Source: an uncultured Chthoniobacterales bacterium
GTDB taxonomy: Bacteria; Verrucomicrobiota; Verrucomicrobiia; Chthoniobacterales; UBA10450
DNA: 64,000 bases
Direction: 5' to 3'
Assembly: GCA_902805675.1 (NCBI GenBank)
Contig: CADCTA010000046.1
Location: 1 to 64,000, forward strand
Position numbers and translations under genes: made by a program. Positions 32,898 to 43,075 of the stretch are shown one piece after another (the first letter of the stretch is position 1; every line of letters begins with the position of its first letter). The notes beneath the pieces were generated by a model. The model was not told the DNA's origin and searched no databases. It saw only the letters and a program-made list of their open reading frames with translations.

Positions 32898-34691
32898 ATG
32901 AACGACATCGTTGGCATCGATCTCGGCACGACTAACTCCCTCATCGGGATCATGGACGCCGGATTCCCGATCCTGCTGGCTGATGCGAATGGCGAACGCC
33001 TGACTCCGTCGGTTGTTCACTTCTCGGGCGCGGGCGCTCCGATTGTCGGCCGACCTGCCGCGCGGATGCGTGTAGTGAGTCCGGCCGACACTGTCTATTC
33101 GGTGAAACGCTTCATCGGCGTGCGTGGTGACGAGCTGCGCGAAGACGACGAGGCGGTCAGCTATCGACTGCTCCGCACGCCGGGGCAATCGGTGCGTATC
33201 GCCGCTGGCGCGAAGGAGCATTCGCCTGAGGAGATCTCCGCGGTCATCCTGCAGAAGCTGAAAGCAGACGCGGAAACAGCGCTGGGCCGGCCGGTGAGTC
33301 GCGCCGTGATCACGGTGCCGGCTTACTTCAACGACGGCCAGCGGAACGCGACGAAACGTGCGGGCGAGTTGGCGGGCTTCGTGGTGGAGCGAATCGTGAA
33401 CGAACCCACCGCCGCCGCGTTAGCGTACGGCCTCGATAAGCTGAAGAGCCGCGCGAAGATCGCCGTCTACGATCTCGGCGGCGGCACGTTCGACATCTCG
33501 ATTCTCGAGCTGAATAACGGCGTCTTCGAAGTCCTCGCCACGAACGGAAACACGCATCTTGGCGGCGACGACATCGACCAGGCGATCGTTAGCCGGTTGC
33601 GCGAAAAGAGCGGCCTCACTGGGGACGACGCAACCGCGGTATCGCGGCTGCGAGAAGCTGCGATCGAGGCGAAGCATAGGCTTTCAGCCGAACCCGTCGC
33701 TCGCATCGAGCTGCCGTTCGTGCGCGCTACGGAAAGCTTCACCTACGAGCTTTCACGGGCCGAGTGCGACGAGCTTAGCCGTCCGATCATTGAGCGGACA
33801 CGCGCGCATTGTCTGCGCGCGCTAGCTGACGCGAAGCTCGGGCCAGCCGATCTGGATGAAGTGATCCTCGTCGGTGGCGCAACGCGGATGCCGCTCGTGC
33901 AGGCGACAGTGGCGGAGATCTTCGGCCGCCCGCCAAACCTGTCGCAGAACCCAGACGAGGCGGTCGCGATTGGCGCGACGATTCAGGCCGGCATCCTCTC
34001 GGGTGCTGTCCGCGATGTGCTGTTGCTCGACGTGACGCCGCTCTCGTTAGGCATCGAGACGTTTGGCGGATTGATGAACGTGATCATCCCGCGGAACTCG
34101 ACCATTCCGATCAAAGCCGGCGAGATGTTCACGACGGCGGTGAACAACCAGCGCGCGATGCGGATCCAAGTGCTGCAGGGTGAGCGCGAGATGGCGCGTG
34201 ACAACTGGGCGCTGGGCGAGTTCGACATCGCGTTCGAGCCGGCGCCGAAAGGCGTGGCGCGAGTCGGTGTTCAATTCGAGATCGACGCGAACGGCATCCT
34301 GCACGTGCTCGCGCGCGATACGAAAACCGGCGCGGAGAAGATCGTGGAGATCAACAGCGCGGTCGATGTGTCGGATGAGGCGGTGGAGGCAATGATTGGC
34401 GACTCGCTGGAGCACGCCTTCGAGGACATGAACGAGCGCGTGTGGACGGAGGCGAAGCTAAAGGCGGAGGAGATGCTGGGCGCGGTGGAGAATGCATTCG
34501 CGCTGGTCGGTGACGCGGTGCCTGCAGACGAGAAGGCGCAGGTGGCGCGGCTCGTGGCGGAGCTTCGCAGTGCCCTGGAATCAGGCGAGGTGCAACGCCT
34601 GAAGAACGCGAACAGCGCCCTCGACAAAGCAACGGAGCCGATCGCGGCGTTGCTGGTGGAGAAGGCGATGGCCGACGCGGGCCTTCGCTGA
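32898..34691 (+). CDS. Hsp70-family molecular chaperone (HscC/HscA-like)
   Basis: A 597-residue ATP-dependent chaperone. The ATPase domain has phosphate loop 1 [13 protein letters not shown] (about 5-17), [43 protein letters not shown], phosphate loop 2 [21 protein letters not shown] and the adenosine motif [14 protein letters not shown]. The substrate-binding domain begins [14 protein letters not shown], with a lid of about 100 residues after 500. It lacks DnaK's long glycine-rich tail and has no dnaJ or grpE neighbour, so it is more like a specialised Hsp70. ATG 32898 is preferred over upstream frame-open sequence. Confidence 0.92.
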   Translation: MNDIVGIDLGTTNSLIGIMDAGFPILLADANGERLTPSVVHFSGAGAPIVGRPAARMRVVSPADTVYSVKRFIGVRGDELREDDEAVSYRLLRTPGQSVRIAAGAKEHSPEEISAVILQKLKADAETALGRPVSRAVITVPAYFNDGQRNATKRAGELAGFVVERIVNEPTAAALAYGLDKLKSRAKIAVYDLGGGTFDISILELNNGVFEVLATNGNTHLGGDDIDQAIVSRLREKSGLTGDDATAVSRLREAAIEAKHRLSAEPVARIELPFVRATESFTYELSRAECDELSRPIIERTRAHCLRALADAKLGPADLDEVILVGGATRMPLVQATVAEIFGRPPNLSQNPDEAVAIGATIQAGILSGAVRDVLLLDVTPLSLGIETFGGLMNVIIPRNSTIPIKAGEMFTTAVNNQRAMRIQVLQGEREMARDNWALGEFDIAFEPAPKGVARVGVQFEIDANGILHVLARDTKTGAEKIVEINSAVDVSDEAVEAMIGDSLEHAFEDMNERVWTEAKLKAEEMLGAVENAFALVGDAVPADEKAQVARLVAELRSALESGEVQRLKNANSALDKATEPIAALLVEKAMADAGLR

Positions 34692-34773
34692 TCCTGTAGC
34701 CGCGGCCTATGACCGCCGAAGAGAGCCAACGGCAGCTTCGGTCGACCGAGAGTGTGTGATGCAGTTCTTCGCG

Positions 34774-34880
34774 CTGTCATTCTGAGCGGAGCGAAGCGGA
34801 GTCGAAGAATCCCGTGGCGTCACCTTTAAGCTTACGCCGCGGGATTCCTCCACTTCGCTTCGCTCCGGTCGGAATGACCG
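34774..34880. repeat. family B palindromic element, copy 6
   Basis: The left arm is GTCATTCTGAGCGGAGCGAA with GCGGAGTCGAAGAATCCCGTGGCGTCACC; the right arm begins CCGCGGGATTCCTCCACTTC and ends in GTCGGAATGACCGG. It lies between the convergent hsp70-like and TPR genes. Confidence 0.93.
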
Positions 34881-34964
34881 GCTTCTGCGGCGCAACGTCC
34901 GTTTAGCAAGCGCGCGAGTTCGCCGCTTCCAATGCCGCAGAGCTTCGGCGGTCATACACTGCCG

Positions 34965-36839
34965 CTAGAAGATGGGTGGAGGCGGTGTCGCGCCGGGTGA
35001 TCCTGATGGCGCAGCTGATGGAGGCGCGGCGGGCTCAATAACACCGTCACCGGGCGCCGGCAGTGGCGTCGTTGCCATTGCCGTCCTGGCGCCGACTTCA
35101 TCGAGCAGCTTCTTCTCCTCCGGATAGAGCGCTCCCGTGCGCGCGGCTGCGATGAACTCCTTGGCGACGTCGATCTGATTATCGTCCACGTAAAGCACTG
35201 CGGCGATGACGGCCTCATGTGGATCTTCGAGCTCACCGCGCGGCACCTTCTGCAGGATCTCGATACCCTGTGCGGTTCTGCCGGAAGCATAGAGCGCGAA
35301 CGCGTAAGTCACGGCGCACCGGACGTTGCCTGGCGAGGCATCGAAGGCCTCCTTCGCTTTGCGCTGCGCTTCGTCGGTCTTCGGCGCCACGATGAGCGCG
35401 AGGCGGGCGTAGTTCGCGATCAGGAGCGACTCGCGGGGTGAGCTTTCGTGCAGTTGCTTGGCGATGCTCAGCAGCTGGCGGGTGTTGTTGCCGGCGCGGT
35501 AAATGCGGTAGAGCGCGTCGAGCGCTTCACGGCGTAGCGGTGTGTGCTTGGCGACGCGGAGCCAGAGCTGTTCGGCTTCGGCGGGCAACTCCCACTTCGT
35601 CGCCAGGCGCGCGAGATGCAGCTCCCGCTCGGGGCTCTCGGCCGCGGCGCGTTCTGCAGCCTTCCAGAGCGCCGGGAACTCGCTTTCGCTGCCTGATTGC
35701 TTCATCTGGCGCGAGCTGTAGGCCTGAAATGCGAGCCGCAGGAATTCCGAATCACGCCAACCGGTGTTGCGCGTCCAGCGTTTCAGACGCGACCAGTTCT
35801 TTAGTTCCGCGAATGCTTCCGCGACGGCGATCGCAGGCGGCGGCGTGCTCGTTTGCTCCGGCGGAAGTTTGTCGGACCACTTCAACACGTCGGCCGCCAT
35901 GCCGTTCTTGTTCATCCAATCCATCAGCCGCGCGAGGTCGCCCGGATCGCGCGCCGCGACCGGCTTCACCTTCTCGAGCACCGCGTCGAACTTCTTCAGG
36001 TCGAGCTTCCGATAGAAATCGAGCGCGAGCAGGTAATCGGCGAACGTGACCTGCGGATGCATCTGGAGCTCCTGCGCGAGAATGTCGGCGCGCTCGAGTT
36101 CGTCACGTTGGACGGCATCGGTGAGGAGTGCGCGCAACGAGCCGGCGCGGAAGCCCTGCACCTTGCGCAGACGCTCGAGGATGTTCAGCGCCTCTTCGTA
36201 CTTCTGCGGCTCGGGAGATCGGATGCGGAGAACGGCAAGGTTGAACTGGTATAGATCGCTTGTTGGCTCTTTCGCCACCGCGGCGGCGAAATGATCTTCC
36301 ACCGCCTTTTCATTCCCCTGCGCCTTGGCGAGCCAGCCGGCAACCACGTGATAAGCCGGTTTGTCACGATCCGGCTCGGCCACATTGTCGACCGCGCGGC
36401 GAGCGGTATCGAGCTGGCCGAAGCGAAGCGCTGCGGAGGCGAGATTGAGTTGAGCGTCGAGGCTCTGCGGCAGCACGCGCGCGATCTGGGAACGCCATGC
36501 AACCGTCTCCGGGCGGTGCTGCTTCTCTGTGGCATCCGCGAGGATGTGGAATGCGGCGACGGAATCCGGGCGGACCTGCAGGATCTGTTGCGCGGCAGCG
36601 CTCGCGCCATCGAGGTCCTGTTTCTGCAGCATCTCGTTGGCGCGCGCGACGAGGCGTGACTCGCGCCAGGTGCCGTACGCCCGCGGCGCGTAGGTGAGCA
36701 ATAGCGCCGCAATGAGGAAGCCCGCAACGAGGGAAGCCGCATAGACCGCGATGCTCGCCTTCGAGATGCCGCGGCGGCTGGTGCCGTGGACCGACTGCAC
36801 GCGCCGCCGACGCCGCACGCGATTAACATCTTTCGCCAT
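34965..36839 (-). CDS. membrane-anchored TPR-rich protein
   Basis: A 624-residue protein with a basic N-terminal segment (RRRRRVQ, about 6-14), one transmembrane helix (SIAVYAASLVAGFLIAALLLTY, about 29-50) and then helical repeats of tetratricopeptide type over about 70-590 (LQKQDLDGASAAAQQILQ, LASAALRFGQLDTARRAVD). The last 25 residues are a low-complexity proline/alanine tail. The topology suggests a single-pass inner-membrane anchor with a periplasmic TPR scaffold. It shares its direction with the AI-2E family and second TPR genes upstream, but the 265-base gap with a repeat half-element makes co-transcription uncertain. No known function. Confidence 0.75.
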   Translation of the reverse strand: MAKDVNRVRRRRRVQSVHGTSRRGISKASIAVYAASLVAGFLIAALLLTYAPRAYGTWRESRLVARANEMLQKQDLDGASAAAQQILQVRPDSVAAFHILADATEKQHRPETVAWRSQIARVLPQSLDAQLNLASAALRFGQLDTARRAVDNVAEPDRDKPAYHVVAGWLAKAQGNEKAVEDHFAAAVAKEPTSDLYQFNLAVLRIRSPEPQKYEEALNILERLRKVQGFRAGSLRALLTDAVQRDELERADILAQELQMHPQVTFADYLLALDFYRKLDLKKFDAVLEKVKPVAARDPGDLARLMDWMNKNGMAADVLKWSDKLPPEQTSTPPPAIAVAEAFAELKNWSRLKRWTRNTGWRDSEFLRLAFQAYSSRQMKQSGSESEFPALWKAAERAAAESPERELHLARLATKWELPAEAEQLWLRVAKHTPLRREALDALYRIYRAGNNTRQLLSIAKQLHESSPRESLLIANYARLALIVAPKTDEAQRKAKEAFDASPGNVRCAVTYAFALYASGRTAQGIEILQKVPRGELEDPHEAVIAAVLYVDDNQIDVAKEFIAAARTGALYPEEKKLLDEVGARTAMATTPLPAPGDGVIEPAAPPSAAPSGSPGATPPPPIF

Positions 36840-37012
36840 CCGCGCTCTCTATTCCAGAGCGGTGACAGGTTTGCAAACTTCTGCGCAGGAGAAGAGCGCG
36901 GGCGTGAGCTGCGGGGGCGATGCGGGGATTCTGACGATTCGGCTGTCGTTGCAGTTCAAAGGAGCGTCTGGGGCGTGGCGCGGGGTGTAGGTAGCTCTGA
37001 GTTTCAACTCGT

Positions 37013-37060
37013 GACGTGAGGTCCTTCGCCGTCTGCGCGGCTCAGGATGACCTGCGCGGT
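37013..37060. repeat. family A half-element
   Basis: Only the right arm is present: ACGTGAGGTCCTTCGCCGTC ending in GGCTCAGGATGACC. No left arm is visible in the preceding 170 bases, so this looks like a decayed or solo copy. The rest of the gap 36840-37104 shows nothing I can name. Confidence 0.88.
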
Positions 37061-37104
37061 GGGAGCGCACGCGAATTAGAGCGCCGCTTACCGTCGCAGG
37101 CGCA

Positions 37105-38499
37105 CTAGGCGTGTGCTTCTCGCACAACCGGGACGTCTTCGATCTGGTCTTCCACACGTTCGCGCAGCCGCCGTCCCCACACGTAACGCGCGAGCAAGAC
37201 CTTGAGCGTGGCGGTGAGCGGCACGGCCATGATCGGCCCGAGCAAGCCGCCGATGAGCAAACCCCAGACGAAGATCGAAACAATGACCGTCATCGGGTGC
37301 AGGCCTACGGAGTTCCCGACGATGCGCGGCGCAATGAAGATCGCCTCGAGGTTCTGGATGGTGAGGAAGACCAGCGTGACGTAGAGCGGATGCCACCAGT
37401 CGCCCCATTGGCCGGCTGCGATCAGCACGGCGGGGATCCAGCAGAGGACGATGCCGAGATACGGGATCATGGTGAGGATGACAACGAGCACGCCGATGAG
37501 CGGCGCGAAGTTCAGCCCGAGCAGCGTGAGGGCGGTGCCGATGAGCATGCCGTTGATGAGGCAGACCAGCAGCTGTCCGCGGAAGTAGGCAATGACGTAG
37601 TTGTTGATCTGCATCAGGACGGTCGCGACTTCGTCTTTCAGCGGCGAGGCGCGGAGCGGCAGGTATTCTTTCCATCGCCGCTCGATGCCCGGCCGTTCCT
37701 TGAGCAGGAAAAAGAGGTAGATCGGCACCATCACCAGGCTGAGCAGGAAGCCGGTGATGCCGAGAAACCCGCCGACGCTCGTCTTGACCACAGTCCAGAG
37801 TTTTTCGGTTAACGCGGGCAGCTGCGTCTGCAGCTTCGGCCATTGGCGCTCGACCCATTCCTGGATGCGCTGGCGTTCGGCGGAGGTGAGTTTCGGCGCG
37901 CCTGGGGCGGCGGGATCGAGCAGCGGTGGCTGTGGCTGCGCGGCAGGATCTTGCAAAGGCGGCGCAATGGCCGGATCAGGCGCAGGCGCAGGTGCAGACT
38001 GCGGCGACGGAGTAGGGGAGGCGAGCAGCCAATTCACGAACCCACCCGCAGCCGACGCCTTCTTCTTGCCGGCAGGTGGAGCGCCGAAGCTCTGGTTGTA
38101 GCGATAGATCAGGTCCACCGCCTTGTCCCGCGCCTTGGCGGTGTAGGCGGGCAGATCCCGCGCGACGTTTGCGCTCTGCATCGAGATCATCGGCACGATC
38201 CAGGAGATCAGCGCTGCGATCGCCAGAAATCCGATTGCGAAGAGCAAGACGATCGACTTTGTGCGGCTGTAGCCACGCTCGGCGAGGTGCGTAATGACGG
38301 GGTCTAGCAGATAGGCAAGGATGACGGCGATGGCGACCGGAATGAGGATCGGCTGGAGGAATCCGATGAGCTTGCCGGCGAGCCAGACGACCGAGCCGAC
38401 GATGACGAAGAGCAGGACGAGGCAAATGGCGGTGAGCGCCGCCCACATCGTCTTGCGCTGCCACGCCGTCGGGAAGATGCGATCGTCGGCGGCTGACAT
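37105..38499 (-). CDS. AI-2E (PerM/TqsA-like) family transporter
   Basis: A 464-residue inner-membrane protein. It has two N-terminal spans (WAALTAICLVLLFVIVGSVVWLAG, then ILIPVAIAVILAYLLDPVITHL), a long soluble insert and five to six C-terminal spans, including GFLLSLVMVPIYLFFLLKE, LLVCLINGMLIGTALTLLGL, PYLGIVLCWIPAVLIAAGQWG, the family motif IAPRIVGNSVGLHPMTVI and LLGPIMAVPLTATLKVLL. An odd proline/alanine-rich linker (about residues 150-205) interrupts the soluble part. The family exports AI-2 or other solutes, so the name is structural. ATG 38499 is chosen for its GGGAG ribosome site; it lies 38 bases after the upstream TPR gene, an operon. Confidence 0.88.
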   Translation of the reverse strand: MSAADDRIFPTAWQRKTMWAALTAICLVLLFVIVGSVVWLAGKLIGFLQPILIPVAIAVILAYLLDPVITHLAERGYSRTKSIVLLFAIGFLAIAALISWIVPMISMQSANVARDLPAYTAKARDKAVDLIYRYNQSFGAPPAGKKKASAAGGFVNWLLASPTPSPQSAPAPAPDPAIAPPLQDPAAQPQPPLLDPAAPGAPKLTSAERQRIQEWVERQWPKLQTQLPALTEKLWTVVKTSVGGFLGITGFLLSLVMVPIYLFFLLKERPGIERRWKEYLPLRASPLKDEVATVLMQINNYVIAYFRGQLLVCLINGMLIGTALTLLGLNFAPLIGVLVVILTMIPYLGIVLCWIPAVLIAAGQWGDWWHPLYVTLVFLTIQNLEAIFIAPRIVGNSVGLHPMTVIVSIFVWGLLIGGLLGPIMAVPLTATLKVLLARYVWGRRLRERVEDQIEDVPVVREAHA

Positions 38500-38537
38500 T
38501 GCGCTCCCGCGAGGAGGAGGGGACCGATGGTCCGAAG

Positions 38538-40379
38538 TCACTGGATCGGGCCGGGTCGGAGCGTGTCGTCTTTGCTCATCTTCAGCTTCGTGTTCTCGAC
38601 CTTCTCGGCGAGCGCCTTGTTATCACCGTCGAGGGCGATGGCTTTCTGCCAATACTCGAGCGCCTGCGGGATTTTGTTAAGGCGCGCGTAGGTGTCGCCA
38701 ATGTGCTCGAAGACGACGGGATCGTCGCGCGTGAGACTTTGCGCAGCCCGGAGCAGATCGCCGAGCGCCTCCTCGTATTTGCCTTTGCGATATTTTAGCC
38801 AGCCGAGGCTGTCGAGATACGCGCCGTTTGTGGGATCGAGCTCGAGCGCTTTGTTGATCATCTGCTCGGCTTCGTCGAGGTGCATGTTGTGCTCCACCCA
38901 CATGTATCCCAGGTAGTTGTAGACCTCGGCTGCGTTCGCCGGATCGAGCACGATGGACTGGCGGAAGAGATCCGCCGCTTTGTCGTACAAGCCAGCTTTC
39001 TCCGCCGCAGCGCCGTAGTCGAAGTAGAACCGCGCGGTTAGCAACTCGGCCGCATTTGCCTCCGCCTCGTTCAGCGCTTCCTCGAATGTCATGACGGCCA
39101 GCTGTGCCCGGCCCGCCTCGCGCTGCGCGATCGCGAGATAGTAGGTGAACTCCGGCGCGTTCCGGAACTGGGCGCGCGCTTCGGTCAACACTCTTTCCGC
39201 GCGCTCGCTTTGCTTCAGCGGGCCGATCAGCAACTCGGCGAGCCGAAGGTAGGTGCGCGCATTGTTGGGGCGAATGAGGAGGCTTTGCTCGTAATTCGCG
39301 GCGGCCTTGGCGAATTCGGCCGCGGCGGCTTCGGTCTGGTTTGCGCGTGCCAGCGCGCGTCCCTCTTCGTCGCGGAGCTGAGCGAGCAGGTCGTACGCCT
39401 GGTGCTTCTCTGGCGCCTTGGCGATGATCTCCTGCAGCATCTCGATGGCTCGTTGACGCTGGTTGGTGAGGATGAAACCGGTGGCGAGTTTTTCGCGGGC
39501 ACTCGCATCGTCGGGCTGGAGCTCGAGCACGCGCAGGTAGAGCGGGATGGCCTCCTGGATCTGCTGCGAGGCGGCGTAGTAATCCGCGACATCTTTCAGC
39601 GCGGTGGCGTCGTCGCCCGCGGTCTCGGCGGCGCGCTTGAAGACTTCGTTCACGCGCCGGATGTCGTCCGGCTTTGGTTCTTCTTCCGGCTTGAAAAGGA
39701 TGGTGGCGTAGAGCTTGCCGAGGCGTGTCCAGAAGATCGGATTGCGGCTCTGGACGGCGAGCGCGCGGTCAAGCGTAACGAGCGCTTTCTTCGGGTCCCC
39801 GCTCGTTAGCTCGATCTCGTAGATGCGCTGGTAGGCGTCGATATTCTCCGGGTCGAGCACGATCGCCTGGTTGGCATAGTCGAGCGCCTGCTTCGGCTTC
39901 TGGAGGTAGCGCGCGTAGATGAATGCGAGCTGCAGATAGGGCGCGACTTCCTTCGGCTTCGCCTTCACCGCATCTTTCAAGACGTCGATCGCGCGGGGAT
40001 AATCTTCCTGCCGGGTCAGCAAAGAAGCGACGCGGGAGGCGAGCTCGATCTCGCCGGGATCGACCGTCAGCACCTTCTGATAAATTACGAGCGCAGCTTC
40101 CAGCTCGCCGTTCTCCTCGAGGCGCGCGCCTTCGATGAAATTGGTGAGTGCGTCGGCCTTCCGCTGCGCGGCTGGCTGCAGCGTCAGATCAGCAGGCGGA
40201 TGCGGCCGCAGCGAATCGTCCACGCCCGGCCGCACGGCAATCGCTTTCGCGGGAGCCTGCTGCGGCTTTGGAGTAGCGGCTGGGCGGCGCTGCGCAGAAG
40301 CGTTCCCTGCGAGGCAAAGAGACGCGCAGCAAAGAAGCACCTGCAGCGTAAACGCGGCACGTCGCTTCTTCAGCATCAT
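38538..40379 (-). CDS. exported tetratricopeptide repeat protein
   Basis: A 613-residue protein with a signal peptide (FTLQVLLCCASLCLAGNASAQ, cleavage near residue 29). It then carries TPR units almost continuously from about residue 75 to 600, for example ALVIYQKVLTVDPGEIELA, ALDYANQAIVLDPENIDAYQ and ALEYWQKAIALDGDNKAL. The protein has no catalytic motif and is probably a periplasmic scaffold; comparable verrucomicrobial proteins carry no established function. It is the first gene of a two-gene unit with the AI-2E family transporter. Confidence 0.85.
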   Translation of the reverse strand: MMLKKRRAAFTLQVLLCCASLCLAGNASAQRRPAATPKPQQAPAKAIAVRPGVDDSLRPHPPADLTLQPAAQRKADALTNFIEGARLEENGELEAALVIYQKVLTVDPGEIELASRVASLLTRQEDYPRAIDVLKDAVKAKPKEVAPYLQLAFIYARYLQKPKQALDYANQAIVLDPENIDAYQRIYEIELTSGDPKKALVTLDRALAVQSRNPIFWTRLGKLYATILFKPEEEPKPDDIRRVNEVFKRAAETAGDDATALKDVADYYAASQQIQEAIPLYLRVLELQPDDASAREKLATGFILTNQRQRAIEMLQEIIAKAPEKHQAYDLLAQLRDEEGRALARANQTEAAAAEFAKAAANYEQSLLIRPNNARTYLRLAELLIGPLKQSERAERVLTEARAQFRNAPEFTYYLAIAQREAGRAQLAVMTFEEALNEAEANAAELLTARFYFDYGAAAEKAGLYDKAADLFRQSIVLDPANAAEVYNYLGYMWVEHNMHLDEAEQMINKALELDPTNGAYLDSLGWLKYRKGKYEEALGDLLRAAQSLTRDDPVVFEHIGDTYARLNKIPQALEYWQKAIALDGDNKALAEKVENTKLKMSKDDTLRPGPIQ

Positions 40380-40485
40380 GCCGAGATTGTAGCCGTCTGG
40401 CCGAAAAGGCGCAATGGTTGCCGCCGGTTCGCTGCTGGGCCGGCGAGAGGGAGCGCCGGGAGTTGGGATCGAAAACGCGGAGCGG

Positions 40486-40590
40486 TTACGACTTGTAGCG
40501 TAGACGCTTCTTGTGGCGATTCTCCTTCATGCGCTTGCGGCGCTTGTGCTTGGAGATTTTCGCCTTACGGCGCTTCTTCAGTGATCCCAT
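40486..40590 (-). CDS. AURKAIP1/COX24-type small ribosomal protein (bS22/mS38-like)
   Basis: A 34-residue, extremely basic protein: MGSLKKRRKAKISKHKRRKR, then MKENRHKKRLRYKS, stop TAA. The spacing of the KKRRKxKxxKHKRRKRxKxxRHKKR pattern is that of the AURKAIP1/COX24 C-terminal domain. This domain includes mitochondrial ribosomal protein mS38 and the short mycobacterial protein bS22, both bound to rRNA in the small subunit. About 23 of 34 residues are Lys, Arg or His. No strong Shine-Dalgarno precedes the ATG at 40590. It lies in the gap between the TPR gene and bcp. Confidence 0.85.
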   Translation of the reverse strand: MGSLKKRRKAKISKHKRRKRMKENRHKKRLRYKS

Positions 40591-40680
40591 AGAGGTGCTT
40601 CAATCATCCCGCCGTTTGGCGGAGCGCAATGCAAGCACCTGATGGGTGTGACTGCAACTCCCTTTCTTCGCGCCGCTCGC

Positions 40681-41160
<480 letters not shown>

Positions 41161-41169
41161 CGCGGATTG

Positions 41170-41886
41170 TCAGTGCTCGAAGGCGATAATCAACACGCCA
41201 ACCGCGCAAAGCAGCGCGCCGATCAGGCCGCTCTCGTACTTCTCGAGCAGCGTCAGTTTGATCTTCTGCACACCGGCGAGAGTGAGCCAGGTGAACATCA
41301 CCATGCCCGCGACCGTGCCGACGGAGAGGATACCGGTGAGCAAGGCGAACCCAGTCCAGCCATAACGCACGCCAGACGCATAGATCGGGAGAAATGCTTC
41401 GCAGGGCGAAAAGGTCAGCAGCGTCAGGAGGCTCGTGATGGCGATCCGGTCCGATGGCGCGCGGGGCCGCTCCGAGACTGGTGGCGCGGCGTGATCATGC
41501 TCATGCTCGAGCTCGCCGGTGTGCACATGCGCGTGCCCACAGAAAAGATGGTGATGCGCATGCCCTTTCCCGGTGAGCTGACGATACAAATAGAATAGGC
41601 CGAGCAACAGCAGCGCCGCGCCCGCGATGCGCGGGAACCACTCTTCGTAGCGCTCCAGCCGCTCCGTCAGCGCAATGCCGAACCAGGCGATCAATAACCC
41701 GAGCAACGCCGTCACGACCACGTGTCCACTGCCGGCGAGAGCGGTGATGCCAAGAGTTTTCGGCTGGCTCCAGCCCTGCGCGCGTGATGCGAGCACGAAG
41801 GGCAGCCAGTGCGTCGGGATCGCGGCGTGGAAGAAAGCGACGCCGAAACCGGTGATCGCGATCGTGGTGAGGACGGTGTCGTTCAT
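41170..41886 (-). CDS. His-rich NicO/TauE-like membrane protein
   Basis: A 238-residue inner-membrane protein with about six spans (for example TTIAITGFGVAFFHAAIPTHW, PRIAGAALLLLGLFYLYRQL, GILSVGTVAGMVMFTWLTLAG). A histidine-rich loop of about 35 residues (about 107-142) contains GHAHHHLFCGHAHVHTG and EHEHDHAAP, a likely metal-binding segment. The fold looks like the NicO/RcnA or UreH/TauE-like transporter families (TLLTFSPCEAFLPIY holds a conserved Pro-Cys-Glu), some of which move nickel or cobalt. I see no nickel enzyme gene nearby, so the metal is unknown. It is coupled with bcp. Confidence 0.7.
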   Translation of the reverse strand: MNDTVLTTIAITGFGVAFFHAAIPTHWLPFVLASRAQGWSQPKTLGITALAGSGHVVVTALLGLLIAWFGIALTERLERYEEWFPRIAGAALLLLGLFYLYRQLTGKGHAHHHLFCGHAHVHTGELEHEHDHAAPPVSERPRAPSDRIAITSLLTLLTFSPCEAFLPIYASGVRYGWTGFALLTGILSVGTVAGMVMFTWLTLAGVQKIKLTLLEKYESGLIGALLCAVGVLIIAFEH

Positions 41887-41965
41887 CTACTCGTGCGCAT
41901 GCTCATAAACGCGATCGGCGTCGAGCACGAGCACGATCAGGAGCATGAGGACGAGCGAGAAGCAA

Positions 41966-42039
41966 TCGGGCTGGCGGGATTCGAACCCGCGGCCTCTTCG
42001 TCCCGAACGAAGCGCTCTACCAAGCTGAGCCACAGCCCG
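41966..42039 (-). tRNA. tRNA-Pro (anticodon CGG)
   Basis: The minus strand folds as a complete cloverleaf: acceptor CGGGCTG pairs with CAGCCCG, the D-arm region is GCTCAGCTTGGTAGAGC, the anticodon stem CTTCG/CGAAG closes the loop TTCGGGA with anticodon CGG (codon CCG), and GTTCGAATC is the T-loop. The discriminator is A; no CCA is encoded. Confidence 0.95.
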
Positions 42040-42121
42040 TCCTGATCACCGCGATGATCGCAAAACTCCCACGCGGCGTCGAGCTACTTCGCGTATTTAC
42101 GCGCCAGTCGCAAGCTTCGAA

Positions 42122-42781
42122 CTACTGCCGCCGTGGTATGTCCACGGAGTAGCTCTTCGGCCCGAGAGTGAAACTCAGCGGCAGCTCGATGATCAGCGGA
42201 CCTCGCCGCAGCTGCCAGTTGCTGAGCGTCTTCACGGTGACGTCATCAAAAACCTGGTCGCCGGAGCTCTTCAGGATCTTCACCTTTCCCACCGAACCGT
42301 CTTTCTGCACGTGCAACTCAAACACGCCGCTGCCTTGCTTCACCGTCCATGGAGCTGAGCGCGGATATGCTGGGAAGCTGCCGCGCAGCACCGTTCCCTT
42401 TCCGAGAAAGGCGGCGAGCACTGCGTCAGTCGATTTCGCCTTCACGTCCAGCTCGTAGCGTGGCCGGCTTCCCACTGTGAAGGTGATCGGCGTTCTGATG
42501 CGGCTGACCGAGCCCGGCTTGAAGCGCCATGCGCGAAACGCCTCTATCGCCGCCTGGTCCAGAACCGTATGGCCGGTGCTCGGGTCCATGCGCACCGACG
42601 TGACGCGGCCGCTCGGACGATCAACTTCGATCAGGACAATCCCCGAACCAGTGAGCATCCCGCGGCGCGCTTCGTATGGGTAATCCGGACGCGGCGCGCT
42701 TGTGGCGTTCGCCAAATCGAGCTCTTCGTAGCCCTCGTTTACTTCCGCGGCGCTGATTGGTTGGATGCAGGCGCAGCCCAA
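42122..42781 (-). CDS. protein with two TonB C-terminal domains
   Basis: A 219-residue protein with two TonB_C-like folds: residues 30-112 (RPDYPYEARRGMLTGSGIVL, TVLDQAAIEAFRAWRFKPG) and about 125-213 (RSAPWTVKQGSGVFELHVQK, DDVTVKTLSNWQLRRGPLII). TonB carries proton-motive energy to outer-membrane receptors, usually with one such domain and a membrane anchor. The only canonical start, TTG 42781, gives no anchor. Upstream in frame lies IVAAAG, then a TGA, then AIAACLLGCAC, which reads like a lipoprotein signal peptide with a stop in it, so the 5' end may be broken. A functional role is not clear. Confidence 0.65.
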   Translation of the reverse strand: MGCACIQPISAAEVNEGYEELDLANATSAPRPDYPYEARRGMLTGSGIVLIEVDRPSGRVTSVRMDPSTGHTVLDQAAIEAFRAWRFKPGSVSRIRTPITFTVGSRPRYELDVKAKSTDAVLAAFLGKGTVLRGSFPAYPRSAPWTVKQGSGVFELHVQKDGSVGKVKILKSSGDQVFDDVTVKTLSNWQLRRGPLIIELPLSFTLGPKSYSVDIPRRQ

Positions 42782-42925
42782 GAGGCATGCGGCGATCGCT
42801 CACCCAGCAGCTGCGACAATGTCGTCGCGCCTCCTCTTCCCATTCAGCGAAAATCCGCCGCCATCCGCGCACTGCAACACAGTTCTGCCAGTTCGCAGCG
42901 CTCCTAAAGCTAGCTAACAAATCGG

Positions 42926-42954
42926 TTGACAGCCGGGAGGAGGCCTCACAATGT
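42926..42954 (+). promoter_or_regulatory. possible sigma-70-type promoter before rpoZ
   Basis: A perfect TTGACA at 42926-42931 is followed after 17 bases by CAATGT, a weak -10 match. Position and strand suit rpoZ, whose start is about 120 bases downstream. The -10 match is poor, so this is tentative. Confidence 0.3.
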
Positions 42955-43075
42955 CTCCGTTCCCTTGTCGCCGATGCTAGCTTCGAAGATCATCCCACCC
43001 GTCGTTGCAGAGAGCACCCCGACGATCCTTCAGTTCCCTACGGACTCAGCCCCAGCCGTCCGCTCCTTGCGCAAT

